The notes: generated by a model from the letters alone, not told the origin. A stretch of 64,000 nucleotides of DNA from Bradyrhizobium macuxiense (GCF_007993935.1 NZ_VITY01000012.1:186001-250000); one strand, 5' to 3'; counted from the first letter of the stretch, positions 24,858 through 34,291 are shown. Numbers and translations are program-made.

Positions 24858-25913
24858 TTAATTCGGAACCGCACTGCGGCCGGCGACGCGACGGGCGGGC
24901 CGCGGCGCGCGGCTCGGCTGCAACGTGGCCAGATTGCCGATGAACTGACGCGCACTGTTTTCCCAGGAACGCTCCAACGCGAAATTGCGGCAGTCGGCGC
25001 GCGACATGTTCAGCGCGCGCAGGCAGGCGGCGCGCAAATCGTTGTCGATCGCGCCGATCGGATGATCCGCGATGACGTCCTTCGGGCCGGTGACCGGGAA
25101 CGCCGCGACCGGCGTGCCGCAGGCCAGCGCCTCGAGTTGCACGACGCCGAATGTGTCGGTCAGGCTCGGGAACACGAAGACGTCGGCGGCGGCGAGGTGC
25201 GAGGTCAAATCCTGGCCCTTCTTCTCGCCAAGGAAAATCGCGTCGGGATATTTCTGTTCCAGCGCGGCCCGTTGCGGGCCGTCGCCGACCACCACCTTGG
25301 AGCCCGGCAGGTCGAGCGACAGGAAGGCATCGAGGTTCTTCTCAACCGCGACGCGGCCCATCGTCATGAAGATCGGCCGCGGCAGGTCGAGCACCGCCGG
25401 CTGATCCGGATTGAAGATCCTGGTGTCGACGCCGCGGGTCCAGAAGCCGAGCCTGCGGAAACCGCGCTCGGCAAGCTCCGACCGCAGCGAGTCGGTCGCG
25501 ACCATCGTCATCGAGCCTGCGGCATGGAAGTGGCGCAGCACGGCGTAGCCGACGCTGTCGGGAATTCCGGTACGCACCGAAACATATTCCGGGAAGCGTG
25601 TTGTATAGGACGTGGTGAAGGCGAGCTTGTTGCGCTGGCAATAGCCGCGCACCGCCCAACCGATCGGTCCTTCGGTCGCGATGTGGATCGCCTCGGGCGC
25701 GGCCTCCTCGATCCGGCGCGCGATCTCGCGGCGGTTCGGCAGCGCCATCCGCAGCCCCGGATAGGTCGGCACGCCGACCGAACGGAAACCGTCGGGGGTG
25801 AGGAATTCGATCTCGGCGCCAAGCGTCTCGGCGCTGCGCGCGAGCGACGTCAGCGTCCGGACCACGCCGTTGACTTGCGGATGCCAGGCATCGGTCGCAA
25901 CGAGTATGCGCAT
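24858..25913 (-). CDS. GT4-family glycosyltransferase
   Basis: 351 residues, GT-B fold. The N-terminal domain starts MRILVATDAWHPQVNGVVRTL; the C-terminal domain has GRVAVEKNLDAFL, VVVGDGPQRAAL, and the donor-binding EX7E segment SLTDTFGVVQLEALACGTPVAAF. The closest pattern is to GT4 enzymes of the SqdX/MgtA glycolipid group. Together with the downstream PmtA-like gene it probably forms an operon acting on membrane lipids. The C-terminal tail is basic (about 25 residues). Confidence 0.85.
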   Translation of the reverse strand: MRILVATDAWHPQVNGVVRTLTSLARSAETLGAEIEFLTPDGFRSVGVPTYPGLRMALPNRREIARRIEEAAPEAIHIATEGPIGWAVRGYCQRNKLAFTTSYTTRFPEYVSVRTGIPDSVGYAVLRHFHAAGSMTMVATDSLRSELAERGFRRLGFWTRGVDTRIFNPDQPAVLDLPRPIFMTMGRVAVEKNLDAFLSLDLPGSKVVVGDGPQRAALEQKYPDAIFLGEKKGQDLTSHLAAADVFVFPSLTDTFGVVQLEALACGTPVAAFPVTGPKDVIADHPIGAIDNDLRAACLRALNMSRADCRNFALERSWENSARQFIGNLATLQPSRAPRPARRVAGRSAVPN

Positions 25914-26051
25914 CGCAGGAGACCCAAATCGTTAATCTTGATTCTGCTCGCACGACGTTCTGACATGGATGTTTCAAACGTATGACGTCATCGAAATGTT
26001 AGGTTGATTTTCACGGCAAACGGCCGGTTTTTCGTGTAACATGACAGAGAG

Positions 26052-27434
26052 ATGTCAGAGCAGAGCGAACATCCCGGCACCACACGCCGCAGACTCAGAC
26101 GGCGAAACTCGTCGCTCCTGATACTTGCGGTCGGCATCTTTGTGTTTGGCGCCGCCGCCGGCACGCTGTTCTATGCGCTGCGTCCGGTGACGCTGACGAT
26201 CGCCGTCGGCCCGACCGGCAGCGACGACGTCAGGCTCATCCAGGGCTTCGCGCAGGCGTTTGCGCACGACGGAAGTTCGGTGCGATTGAAGCCGGTCCCG
26301 ACGCAGGGCGCCGCCGAGAGCATCGCGCTGTTCACGGCCAACAAGGTCGATCTCGCGGTGGTGCGCGGCGATCTCAGCCTGCCGGCAAGCGCCGAGTCGG
26401 TTGCGATCCTGCGCAAGAATGTCGTCGTGCTGTGGGCACCGTCGGGCGGCAAGGGCAAGCAGCGGTCTGCGAAGATCAAGAGCATCGACGATCTTGCCGG
26501 TCACAAGGTCGGCGTGATCGGCAGCACCCAGGCCAATGTCACGCTGCTGCGCGTGATCCTGACCGAGTCCGGCGTCAATCCCGACAAGGTCGCGATCAGC
26601 CAGTTCGCCGTCAACAAGGTCGCCGACCTCGCGCGCGATCCTTCGCTCGACGCCTACATGGCCGTCGGCCCGCTCGACAGCAAGGTGACGGCGGAAGCGA
26701 TCGCGGCGACGGCTGCGGCGCGCGGCGAGCCGAAATTCATTCCCATCGAGGTCTCGGAGGCGATCGCGCAGAAGCATCCGCTTTACGAATCGGAAGAGAT
26801 CGCCGGCAGCATCTTCTCTTCGTCGCCGGCACGCCCCGTGGACAAGGTCGAGACCGTCAGCGTCAATCACCTGATCATCGCCCAGCACAGCCTGCACGAG
26901 TCGACCGTCGGCGCGCTGGACCGGCAATTGTTTACGCAGCGCGTCCAGGTCGCGCGCGACCTGCCGGGGGCGGCCAAGATCGAGAAGCCGGACACCGACA
27001 AGGACGCGGCATTGCCGGCGCATCAGGGCGCTGCCGCCTATATCGACGGCACCGAGCGCACCTTCCTCGAAAAATACTCCGACTACATCTGGGGCGGCAT
27101 CCTGCTGATCTCCGGCCTCGGCTCGGCTGGCGCCTGGCTGCGCCACCACGTGAAGCGCGACGAGCGTGAGCAATACATCACCCATCGCGACAATCTGCTG
27201 ACGCTGATCGCTCGGGTACGCAGCGCCGAGACGCCGGAGCAGCTCGCGGCGATGCAGGGCGATGCCGACGCATTGCTGCGCGAGGCGCTCGATTGCTACG
27301 ACGACGGCGCAATCGAGGAAGGCGACCTGTCGGTGATCGGGCTGACGCTCGAGCAATTCCATCATGCGGTCTCCGACCGCCGTGCCGTGATCAACGGCGA
27401 CAGGCCGGGCGTGCCGAGGATGCGCACCGGCTAG
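26052..27434 (+). CDS. Membrane-tethered TAXI-family solute-binding protein
   Basis: 460 residues. An N-terminal membrane anchor (about 23-46) is followed by a TAXI-type periplasmic binding domain (TIAVGPTGSDDVRLIQGFA, VDLAVVRGD, DDLAGHKVGVIGSTQANV, ESEEIAGSIFSSSPARPVD). A second membrane helix (about 343-363) precedes a 95-residue charged cytoplasmic domain. No TRAP permease gene is nearby. Two-helix anchoring with a cytoplasmic tail suggests a sensor or scaffold rather than a transport subunit. Divergent to the GT4 gene. Confidence 0.85.
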   Translation: MSEQSEHPGTTRRRLRRRNSSLLILAVGIFVFGAAAGTLFYALRPVTLTIAVGPTGSDDVRLIQGFAQAFAHDGSSVRLKPVPTQGAAESIALFTANKVDLAVVRGDLSLPASAESVAILRKNVVVLWAPSGGKGKQRSAKIKSIDDLAGHKVGVIGSTQANVTLLRVILTESGVNPDKVAISQFAVNKVADLARDPSLDAYMAVGPLDSKVTAEAIAATAAARGEPKFIPIEVSEAIAQKHPLYESEEIAGSIFSSSPARPVDKVETVSVNHLIIAQHSLHESTVGALDRQLFTQRVQVARDLPGAAKIEKPDTDKDAALPAHQGAAAYIDGTERTFLEKYSDYIWGGILLISGLGSAGAWLRHHVKRDEREQYITHRDNLLTLIARVRSAETPEQLAAMQGDADALLREALDCYDDGAIEEGDLSVIGLTLEQFHHAVSDRRAVINGDRPGVPRMRTG

Positions 27435-27547
27435 CGCGCACACGCCGATTGCACCGAGAGCAATGTGCTCCGAGAGCAATGTTTGGATTGCGCGTGGATG
27501 CGCGCGTGGCCATGTATGAGCACGGCCACAACGCTCCGCACGACACC

Positions 27548-28330
27548 ATGATCACGTCCATCATCGCTGACCTGCCCGCGCCGTTCGTGCTCGCGGTGGC
27601 GCTGGCCGGCGTCTTCCTGATCGCGTTCATGAAAGGTGCGTTCGGCGGCGGCTTTGCCATCGTCGGCATTCCGCTGCTCTCGCTGGCGATGGATCCGATC
27701 GCGGCCGGCGCGCTGCTCGCGCCGCTGTTCGTCGTGATGGACATCACGGCACTGCGTTTCTGGCGTCCCAATACATGGTCGCGGGTCGACCTCACGATGC
27801 TGCTGCCCGCGCTCGTCGTCGGCATCGGCCTTGGTTATTTCGTGCTGCGCGATCTCGACCGGCATGCCGTCGAGATCGTGATGGGCATGGTGACGCTGGT
27901 GTTCGCCGCGCTGTGGTTCATCGGCGGCGGCGAGATCAAGCCGCGTCCGCGCTCGACGATCAAGGCCACTTTCGCCGGACTCTCCTCCGGCGTCACCACG
28001 ATGGTCGCGCATTCCGGCGGACCGCCGCTTGCGATCTACCTGCTGCCGCTCGGCATGTCGAAGGCGCTTTACGCCGGCACCACCAGCCTGTTCTTCACGG
28101 TCGGCAACCTGCTGAAGGCAGGTCCCTGGCTGGTGCTCGCCACGCCGTCGCGCAGCCTGTGGATGCTGATGGCGCTGTGCGTGCCGGCCGTTCCGGTCGG
28201 CGTCTGGGCCGGCTGGCGGCTGCACGAACGCCTCGACCAGCGCGCGCTGTACCGCGCCTGCTACGCCATTCTCGTCGTCACCGCGGCCAAGCTGCTGTGG
28301 GACGGACTGGCCGGATACATTCACCTCTGA
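27548..28330 (+). CDS. TauE/SafE-family permease
   Basis: 260 residues with about eight membrane segments. The signature pair FMKGAFGGGFAIVGIPLLS and SGVTTMVAHSGGPPLAIYLLPLG is typical of TauE/SafE anion exporters or permeases. Substrates in the family include sulfite and organosulfonates. The ATG at 27548 begins the first helix; longer upstream frames lack features. Convergent with the acyltransferase. Confidence 0.88.
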   Translation: MITSIIADLPAPFVLAVALAGVFLIAFMKGAFGGGFAIVGIPLLSLAMDPIAAGALLAPLFVVMDITALRFWRPNTWSRVDLTMLLPALVVGIGLGYFVLRDLDRHAVEIVMGMVTLVFAALWFIGGGEIKPRPRSTIKATFAGLSSGVTTMVAHSGGPPLAIYLLPLGMSKALYAGTTSLFFTVGNLLKAGPWLVLATPSRSLWMLMALCVPAVPVGVWAGWRLHERLDQRALYRACYAILVVTAAKLLWDGLAGYIHL

Positions 28331-28355
28331 GTGCCACCGGCATTGTCGCTTCCCG

Positions 28356-29576
28356 TCAGGAAGATCGCGCGCTCCGGCTGCCACTCACGCTGACCGCAAG
28401 CGGTCCGATCCCCTCGAGCGGTTTGACCTTCTCGTCCGGCTCGAGCCGCTGGCGCGCCACGAAGGAGAAATGCCGGCGCAGCTTCAGGACCGGCTTCTCG
28501 ATGCAGTGCCAGGAGAACGCCGCGAACGCCGTGATCAGCACCAGCGCGACGCCGAACTGGACAATCAGCGACGCATTCGGCAGCCACACTTTCACCACCT
28601 GCTGCATCGGAAAGCCATAGAGATAGATGCCGTAGGAGTAGTCGCCCTTCGAGAACAGCGGCAGCCGCGGCAGATTGGAGACGCCGAGGAACACGGTGAT
28701 ATAGACCAGCGCCGGCGCGATGACGGCATTGAGGACGGGCTGGGTCATCCAGGCCGCCGGCCCAAGCAGCGCGGCGCCGAGGCAGAGCGCGCAGCAGGCG
28801 GAGAGAATGCGCCCGTCATAGGGAATGCGGTCGCGGTAGAGGTAGACCACGATTGCGAGCAGACAGGCGACCGGCAATTTCGCACCGCGTCCGAGAAACA
28901 GCGCCGTGCTGAAGATCTTGTCGTACAGCGTGCCCGCAACGCCGGGAGGGAGTTGCGACGGATTGGCGGTATGCCCCGTGATCTGCACGGCAAAGCCGAT
29001 GCCGACCAGAACGACAACGCCAAGCACGATCAGTACCGGCTTGCGCAGCAGCCCCAGGGCCATGATGAATGCCATCACCGCATAGCAGCCGTATTCGAAC
29101 GGCACGGTCCACAGCGAACTGTTGACCTCCGGCGCGGGATTGCTGCTGAACACGCCCGGCAGCGTGTAATTCACCAGGCCGACGACGTTCGTAAAATATT
29201 TCCAGGTGGCGGCGCTGGTGAAATAGTCCCAGAGCGGCAGCGTCGTGAAGATCGGTCCGAGGATCAACGCCGACAGCACGATCTCGACCGCAAGCGCCGG
29301 AATGATCCGCAGGCCGCGATTGATCAGGAATTCCTTAACGCTGAGCCGCAGCCCGCTTGCGGCGATCAGAAATCCGCTCAGTGCGAAGAACATCACGAGG
29401 ATCGCAAATTGCGGAAACCAGAGGATCCACGTCGGATCGGAATCGCCGCGACCGGTGGCAACATAGGGCGTATGCCCTGCGACCACCGAGATCGCGAGCG
29501 CAACGCGGAGAAAATCGAACCCGGGACCAAAACCTTTCTGCCGATCCAGCATGCTCCCGATCGAAGGCGCTGGCAT
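28356..29576 (-). CDS. Acyltransferase 3 family membrane protein (OafA/YrhL-like)
   Basis: 406 residues with about ten membrane helices. N-terminal FDFLRVALAISVVAGH carries the catalytic His of acyltransferase-3 enzymes; NRGLRIIPALAVEIVL and SSLWTVPFEYGCY match family blocks, and SYGIYLYGFPMQQ and HCIEKPVLKLRRH the end. These enzymes acetylate surface sugars or lipids. The ATG at 29576 follows GGAGTGG. The charged C-terminus is cytoplasmic. Confidence 0.88.
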   Translation of the reverse strand: MPAPSIGSMLDRQKGFGPGFDFLRVALAISVVAGHTPYVATGRGDSDPTWILWFPQFAILVMFFALSGFLIAASGLRLSVKEFLINRGLRIIPALAVEIVLSALILGPIFTTLPLWDYFTSAATWKYFTNVVGLVNYTLPGVFSSNPAPEVNSSLWTVPFEYGCYAVMAFIMALGLLRKPVLIVLGVVVLVGIGFAVQITGHTANPSQLPPGVAGTLYDKIFSTALFLGRGAKLPVACLLAIVVYLYRDRIPYDGRILSACCALCLGAALLGPAAWMTQPVLNAVIAPALVYITVFLGVSNLPRLPLFSKGDYSYGIYLYGFPMQQVVKVWLPNASLIVQFGVALVLITAFAAFSWHCIEKPVLKLRRHFSFVARQRLEPDEKVKPLEGIGPLAVSVSGSRSARSS

Positions 29577-29679
29577 GATTTCCACTCCATTCCGAACCAC
29601 GCCTTCGGACAGCAAGGGTCGTGCCAGGAAAAATGTCTTGGGACGGGACACCTCCCGGCAACCCGCCCTTAACCGTTCG

Positions 29680-29725
29680 ACGAAACACGGACGAAACAAA
29701 CCCCTAACGGCACGAAACCATTTTG
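29680..29725. promoter_or_regulatory. Phased ACGAAAC direct repeats, locus 2
   Basis: ACGAAAC at 29680, 29691 and 29712, spaced 11 and 21 bp. The words ACGAAACAAACC and ACGAAACCATTTTG are identical to those at 13406-13439. It lies about 100 bp before the L,D-transpeptidase. Confidence 0.45.
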
Positions 29726-29824
29726 GCGATTTCGTGCAAACGTCCTGAAACGCCTCACCTGTACTGGTTTGACCCAACGACGCGCCGGAACTGGCGCGCA
29801 GGGCGCAAACAACAGGGGTCGACA

Positions 29825-30514
29825 ATGTTCAATTCCATCAAGCTGAACGCACGTCTCGCTGCCGCCGCCTTCGGTGCGCTGGCGATTGGCACCGTTGCCT
29901 TCTCGAATTCCGCTGCGGCCGCTCCGCTGCCGATCTTCCCCTTCATCCTGACGCCGCCGACCGAGGCCGTGCAGCCTCCGGTGCAGTCGATGCCGCAGGC
30001 GCAGGAAGAAGACCGTTCCGTCGAATTGCCCGCCCGCCTGCGCCGCCAGGTCGTCGCCTATCCGACCCGCGAGGCGCCCGGCACCATCATCATCGACACC
30101 CCGCACACCTATCTCTATCTGGTGCTCGGAGGCGGCCAGGCGATGCGCTACGGCATCGGCGTCGGCCGCGACGGCTTCACCTGGTCCGGCACCCAGACCA
30201 TCACCAAGAAGGCGGAATGGCCGGATTGGACCCCGCCGCCGGAAATGATCGCCCGCCAGCCCTATCTGCCGCGCCACATGGCCGGCGGCCCCGGCAACCC
30301 GCTCGGCGCCCGCGCCATGTATCTCGGCGGCACCGTGTACCGCATCCACGGCACCAACGCGCCGGAGACGATCGGCACCCACGTCTCGTCCGGCTGCCTG
30401 CGCCTCACCAATGAGGACGTCACCGACCTGTATTCGCGGGTCAGCGTCGGCACCAAGGTAATCGTGCTGCCGATGACCGACCGCCGCGCCGATCTCGGCT
30501 CGGCCGTCCGCTAA
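29825..30514 (+). CDS. L,D-transpeptidase (YkuD domain)
   Basis: 229 residues with a signal peptide ending SAAAA. The YkuD domain starts at PGTIIIDTPHTYLYLVL and contains the catalytic signature HGTNAPETIGTHVSSGCLRL, in which His, Ser, Gly, Cys and Arg are all present. It forms 3-3 cross-links in peptidoglycan or attaches proteins to it. The upstream direct repeats may control it. Terminator-like hairpin follows. Confidence 0.92.
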   Translation: MFNSIKLNARLAAAAFGALAIGTVAFSNSAAAAPLPIFPFILTPPTEAVQPPVQSMPQAQEEDRSVELPARLRRQVVAYPTREAPGTIIIDTPHTYLYLVLGGGQAMRYGIGVGRDGFTWSGTQTITKKAEWPDWTPPPEMIARQPYLPRHMAGGPGNPLGARAMYLGGTVYRIHGTNAPETIGTHVSSGCLRLTNEDVTDLYSRVSVGTKVIVLPMTDRRADLGSAVR

Positions 30515-30537
30515 ACCCGACATATTCAGACATCGAC

Positions 30538-30567
30538 AACGGCTCCGGCATCATGCCGGGGCCGTCG
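30538..30567 (+). terminator. Hairpin after the L,D-transpeptidase
   Basis: ACGGCTCCGGCAT pairs with ATGCCGGGGCCGT around a short loop, with one mismatch. Only a short T tract follows. Confidence 0.5.
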
Positions 30568-30696
30568 TCGCGTTCATAATCGTTAACGTCCAGGTGATCG
30601 CTGCTTCCGCCCCTGAAGCAGCTTGATCCCGCCACACTGGCGCCCTCGTCGGGGGGCCTGTACAACCCGTCAAGTTGATTTTCATCCGGGGGGACG

Positions 30697-32265
30697 ATGC
30701 GTCTACCGATGCATCCAAGGACAATAGCGCTCGGGCTCACGGTGGTACTGGTCTCGTTCGCGATCAGCCTCAAGGCCATGGACTGGCTCGCGCCTAGCGT
30801 CACCGTGCAGACGCCGCCGCTGGTGCAACTGCCGCCGCTGCCGCAGGCGCCGCGCTCCTCGACGGTCGTGGCGCAGGTCTCGGTCGCGCTGTCGGCGATC
30901 CGCGATGCCGCCGAACGCGGCGCGCCGAAGACCTTCGGCGGCAAGGCCGACAACCCGGTCCAGCAAATCCTGCAAAATGCCGACATCGGCTGGACCGCGT
31001 CGCGCGGGCCGATCGCCGCCACCGGCGCGCAGGACGTGCTGACGCTGACGACCCCGATCAACGGCACGCTCAAGGTCACCGGCTCGCTGTCGGACAAGGC
31101 GACAGGCGCCGTCACCAACGCGCTCGGCAACCTGCTCGGCGGCAATGTCGCCAAGCAGATCGGCGCCGTGAACATCAAGAACGTCAACGCCAATGCCGAC
31201 ATCAAGGGCAGCGTCACGCTGACCGCGCGGCCAAAGCTCGGCGCGTCCTGGCGGATCGAGCCGAACCTGCAGGCGCAGGTCAATCTCGGCGATACCGGCC
31301 TGTCGGCCGCCGGCGTCCGCATCAGCGTACCGGCTCAGGTCAAGCCTGTTATCGACAAGGCGGTCGCCGACCAGATCTCCGTGGTCGAGGCGCGGTTGCA
31401 CAACGACCCGCTGTTCCAGAACACCGCGCGCACGCAATGGGCCAAGGCGTGCCGCTCGATCCCGCTGCAGGGCACCGGCGGCACCGCGTCGATGCCGCCG
31501 ATGTGGCTCGAACTGCGGCCGACCCGCGCGATCGCCGCGCAGCCGAAGGTCGATGCGTCCTCGCTGATCCTGACCATGGGGATCGAGGCCGAGACCCGGA
31601 TCACAGAGACGCAGACCACGCCGAACTGCCCGTTCCCCGACAAGCTCTCGATCGTGCCGCCGATGCCGAGCCAGGTCTCGGTCGGCCTGCCGGTCGACAT
31701 GTCCTTCACCACGCTGACGCAACTCGTCGAGGCGCAACTGAAGGGCAAGACCTTCCCCGAGGACGGCTCCGGCCCGGTCGACGTCACCGTCAAGAGCGCG
31801 AGCATCGCCGCCTCCGGCGACCGGCTTCTGATCTCGCTGCTGGTGCACGCCAAGGAGAAGAAGAGCTTCTTCGGCTTCGGCGCCGAGGCGACCGTGCACA
31901 TCTGGGGCCGGCCGCGGCTCGACCAGGCAGCGCAGACGCTGCGGCTCGCCGACGTCGAGCTGGCGGTCGAGTCGGAGGCCGCGTTCGGCCTGCTCGGCGC
32001 CGCCGCGCGCGCGGCGATCCCGCACATGCAGCAGGCGCTCGCCGACCGCCTGGTGGTCGACCTAAAGCCATTCGCGAGCAACGCGCAGCGCAAGATCGCC
32101 GCCGCCATCGCCGATCTGCAGAAGAACGAGGAAGGCATCCGGGTCGACGCCGACGTCAACAGCATCCGCCTTGCCGGCATCGCGTTCGATTCGAAGACGC
32201 TCCGGGTGGTCGTGGAAACCGACGGCACCATCAAGGCCGCCGTCACCGCGCTACCGGCGCTGTAG
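30697..32265 (+). CDS. DUF4403-family periplasmic protein
   Basis: 522 residues. One N-terminal hydrophobic anchor (about 9-27), then a Pro-rich segment and a long beta-rich region. LTLTTPINGTLKVTGSLS, ASWRIEPNLQAQVNL and VRISVPAQVKPVIDKAV fit DUF4403 proteins; two roughly repeated halves are visible (VGLPVDMSFTTLTQLVEAQL, then VHIWGRPRLDQAAQTLRLADVEL). Members are predicted envelope proteins of unknown role. The gene is monocistronic in appearance. Confidence 0.78.
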   Translation: MRLPMHPRTIALGLTVVLVSFAISLKAMDWLAPSVTVQTPPLVQLPPLPQAPRSSTVVAQVSVALSAIRDAAERGAPKTFGGKADNPVQQILQNADIGWTASRGPIAATGAQDVLTLTTPINGTLKVTGSLSDKATGAVTNALGNLLGGNVAKQIGAVNIKNVNANADIKGSVTLTARPKLGASWRIEPNLQAQVNLGDTGLSAAGVRISVPAQVKPVIDKAVADQISVVEARLHNDPLFQNTARTQWAKACRSIPLQGTGGTASMPPMWLELRPTRAIAAQPKVDASSLILTMGIEAETRITETQTTPNCPFPDKLSIVPPMPSQVSVGLPVDMSFTTLTQLVEAQLKGKTFPEDGSGPVDVTVKSASIAASGDRLLISLLVHAKEKKSFFGFGAEATVHIWGRPRLDQAAQTLRLADVELAVESEAAFGLLGAAARAAIPHMQQALADRLVVDLKPFASNAQRKIAAAIADLQKNEEGIRVDADVNSIRLAGIAFDSKTLRVVVETDGTIKAAVTALPAL

Positions 32266-32389
32266 GGACGCAGATCCCCCGTTCCATCCACCGCATGCCC
32301 AAAAAGTCGTCTTTGCGACAGGTTGCCGCAGCGGATAGAAGGTGCCCCGTAGAAGCAATCTGCGACGAAAAACCAGGGAGAGAAACACG

Positions 32390-33604
32390 ATGAAATCGCT
32401 CTTGGCCGCAGCGGCGGCCAGCCTCGCGCTTGCGGCCTCCGGCACCGCGGCCAACGCCCAGATCTCCGACGACGTCGTCAAGCTCGGCGTGCTCACCGAC
32501 ATGTCGAGCCTCTACGCGGATGCCACCGGCAAGGGCTCGGTCGCCGCGGTCGAGATGGCGGTCGCCGATTACGGCGGCAAGGTGAAGGGCAAGCCGATCC
32601 AGGTCGTCGTGGCCGACCACCAGAACAAACCTGACGTCGGCGTCAGCATCGCGCGCAACTGGTACGACAACGACAAGGTCGATGCGATCCTCGACGTGCC
32701 GACCTCGTCGGTCGCGCTGCCGATCTCGGCGCTGACGCGCGAGAAGAACAAGATCCACATCAATTCCGGCGGTGGCTCCTCCGACATCACCGGCACCGCC
32801 TGCTCGCCCAACACCGTGCACTGGACCTACGACACCTACGCGCTGTCGAACGTCGCCGGCAAGGCGATGGTCAAGCGCGGCGAGGACACCTGGTTCTTCG
32901 TCACCGCCGACTACGCCTTCGGCATGGCGCTGGAGCGCGACGCCGCCAACGTCGTCAAGGAAACCGGCGGCAAGGTGCTGGGCGACGTGCGCCATCCGCT
33001 CAACTCGTCGGACTTCTCGTCGTTTTTGCTGCAGGCGCAGGCGTCCAAGGCCAAGGTCGTGGCGCTGGCCAATGCCGGCGGCGACACCACCACCGCGCTG
33101 AAGCAGGCCGCCGAGTTCGGCCTGACCCAGGGCGGCCAGAAGCTGATCGCGCTGCTGATGGAGATCACCGACACCCATGCGCTGGGCCTGAAGGCGACGC
33201 AGGGCCTGATCGTCACCGACGCCTTCTACTGGGACATGAACGACGAGACCCGCGCCTTCTCGAAGCGCTTCAACGAGAAGGTCGGCCACATGCCGACCAT
33301 GATCCAGGCCGGCCTCTACTCGGCGACCATGCATTACCTGAAGGCGATCGAGGCCATCGGCACCGACGAGGCGCCGAAGGTGATGGAGCAGATGCGCAAG
33401 ACGCCGATCAACGACTTCTTCGCCAAGAACGGCCATATCCGCATCGACGGCCGCATGGTGCACGACATGTACCTGTTCGAGACCAAGAAGCCCGAGGAAT
33501 CCAAGAACGAGTGGGACCTCTACAAGCTGATCGCCACCGTGCCCGGCGACGAAGCCTTCCGCCCGCTCGACAAGGGCGGCTGCCCACTGGTGAAGTCGAA
33601 CTGA
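32390..33604 (+). CDS. ABC transporter substrate-binding protein, branched-chain amino acid type
   Basis: 404 residues with signal peptide ending TAANA. Type I periplasmic-binding fold: VVKLGVLTDMSSLYADATGKGSVAAVEMAV, VADHQNKPDVGVSIARNWYD and TWFFVTADYAFGMALERDAANVVKETGGKV match LivJ-like family 5 proteins. No permease or ATPase genes are adjacent, so it is an orphan binding protein sharing a transporter elsewhere. The ligand cannot be read from the sequence. CAGGGAGAG precedes the ATG at 32390. Confidence 0.88.
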   Translation: MKSLLAAAAASLALAASGTAANAQISDDVVKLGVLTDMSSLYADATGKGSVAAVEMAVADYGGKVKGKPIQVVVADHQNKPDVGVSIARNWYDNDKVDAILDVPTSSVALPISALTREKNKIHINSGGGSSDITGTACSPNTVHWTYDTYALSNVAGKAMVKRGEDTWFFVTADYAFGMALERDAANVVKETGGKVLGDVRHPLNSSDFSSFLLQAQASKAKVVALANAGGDTTTALKQAAEFGLTQGGQKLIALLMEITDTHALGLKATQGLIVTDAFYWDMNDETRAFSKRFNEKVGHMPTMIQAGLYSATMHYLKAIEAIGTDEAPKVMEQMRKTPINDFFAKNGHIRIDGRMVHDMYLFETKKPEESKNEWDLYKLIATVPGDEAFRPLDKGGCPLVKSN

Positions 33605-33663
33605 CGACGCGCCGCTGCGGGCGATCCACTCGCCCGAGCCCGCGCCCGATGACAGCGAACAAG

Positions 33664-33695
33664 AAAACGCGCCCGGTCACACCGGGCGCGTTTTT
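33664..33695 (+). terminator. Rho-independent terminator after the binding protein
   Basis: 14 bp arms AAAACGCGCCCGGT and ACCGGGCGCGTTTT with a CAC loop and a run of Ts. Nearly the same stem recurs at 36110-36138. Confidence 0.85.
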
Positions 33696-33742
33696 CTTTG
33701 CGCAACAGGCTTCGATCACCGCCTCGTCGGCCGCGATCGCGC

Positions 33743-33895
33743 TTAGTCGCCGTTCACGCCCGGGATCATCCAGGTCGAATAGGTCTGCCAGACGCCATCG
33801 CCCAGATTGCGTTGATAGGCGATGAAATCGGCATGGTCGCCGTGCACGAGCTCAAAGCGATAGAACCTTGAGAGGTCGTCGATCTGCTTGGTCAT
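33743..33895 (-). CDS. 50-residue hypothetical protein
   Basis: A short frame from ATG 33895 (GGAGA upstream) to TAA. Sequence features: ISRF-type start MTKQIDDLSRFYRFEL, Asp/His-rich centre (HGDHADF) and aromatic end (VWQTYSTWMIPGVNG). No membrane segment and no signal peptide, so cytoplasmic. The composition is protein-like with no low-complexity runs, supporting a real gene. Family unknown. Confidence 0.65.
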   Translation of the reverse strand: MTKQIDDLSRFYRFELVHGDHADFIAYQRNLGDGVWQTYSTWMIPGVNGD

Positions 33896-34018
33896 GGAAC
33901 GTCTCCGTCATAAGGGAAAGTCCTGTATTTCGACATAGTCGGCGCGCACCCAACGTCAATAGAATGACGCATATCATTCAATCACAGACGCGCGATCCGC
34001 ATCCGATGCGCGGCTGCT

Positions 34019-34291
34019 TCAGCGCCCGGCACGATGCGAACTGTGGCGCGGCAGGCGAACGACGCCGATGCCGCTCTGCTCCGCCTGAAGCCTCTGCAGC
34101 ACCGCCGGCGGCTCCAGCACGAGTTTGGCCGCGGGCGTCGGCGCGCCGTTGTTGAGCACGTCGCGGTACGGATAGAGCGCCTGGAAGGCAGCCGGCTCGG
34201 AAATCGCAGCCTGGGCCGAGGCCGCCGTCGCCGTAATGGCCGACAGCGCCGCAGCCAGCGCGATGGTCTTGAACGAAATCCTGATGGTCAT
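34019..34291 (-). CDS. Small exported protein
   Basis: 90 residues; signal peptide ending SAQA, then a short mature chain with Pro, Leu and Asn (EPAAFQALYPYRDVLNNG, PAAKLVLEPPAVLQRLQ). GGGAGCG precedes the ATG at 34291. No known family; the upstream region carries an 18 bp near-duplicate repeated at 70 bp. Confidence 0.65.
   Translation of the reverse strand: MTIRISFKTIALAAALSAITATAASAQAAISEPAAFQALYPYRDVLNNGAPTPAAKLVLEPPAVLQRLQAEQSGIGVVRLPRHSSHRAGR

Noticed and set aside
28470..29672. 400-codon plus-strand frame over the acyltransferase
   Set aside because: Gln/Arg/Asp-rich shadow of a membrane protein gene.
30703..32025. 440-codon minus-strand frame over the DUF4403 gene
   Set aside because: Composition bias only; the DUF4403 frame has a signal anchor and family blocks.
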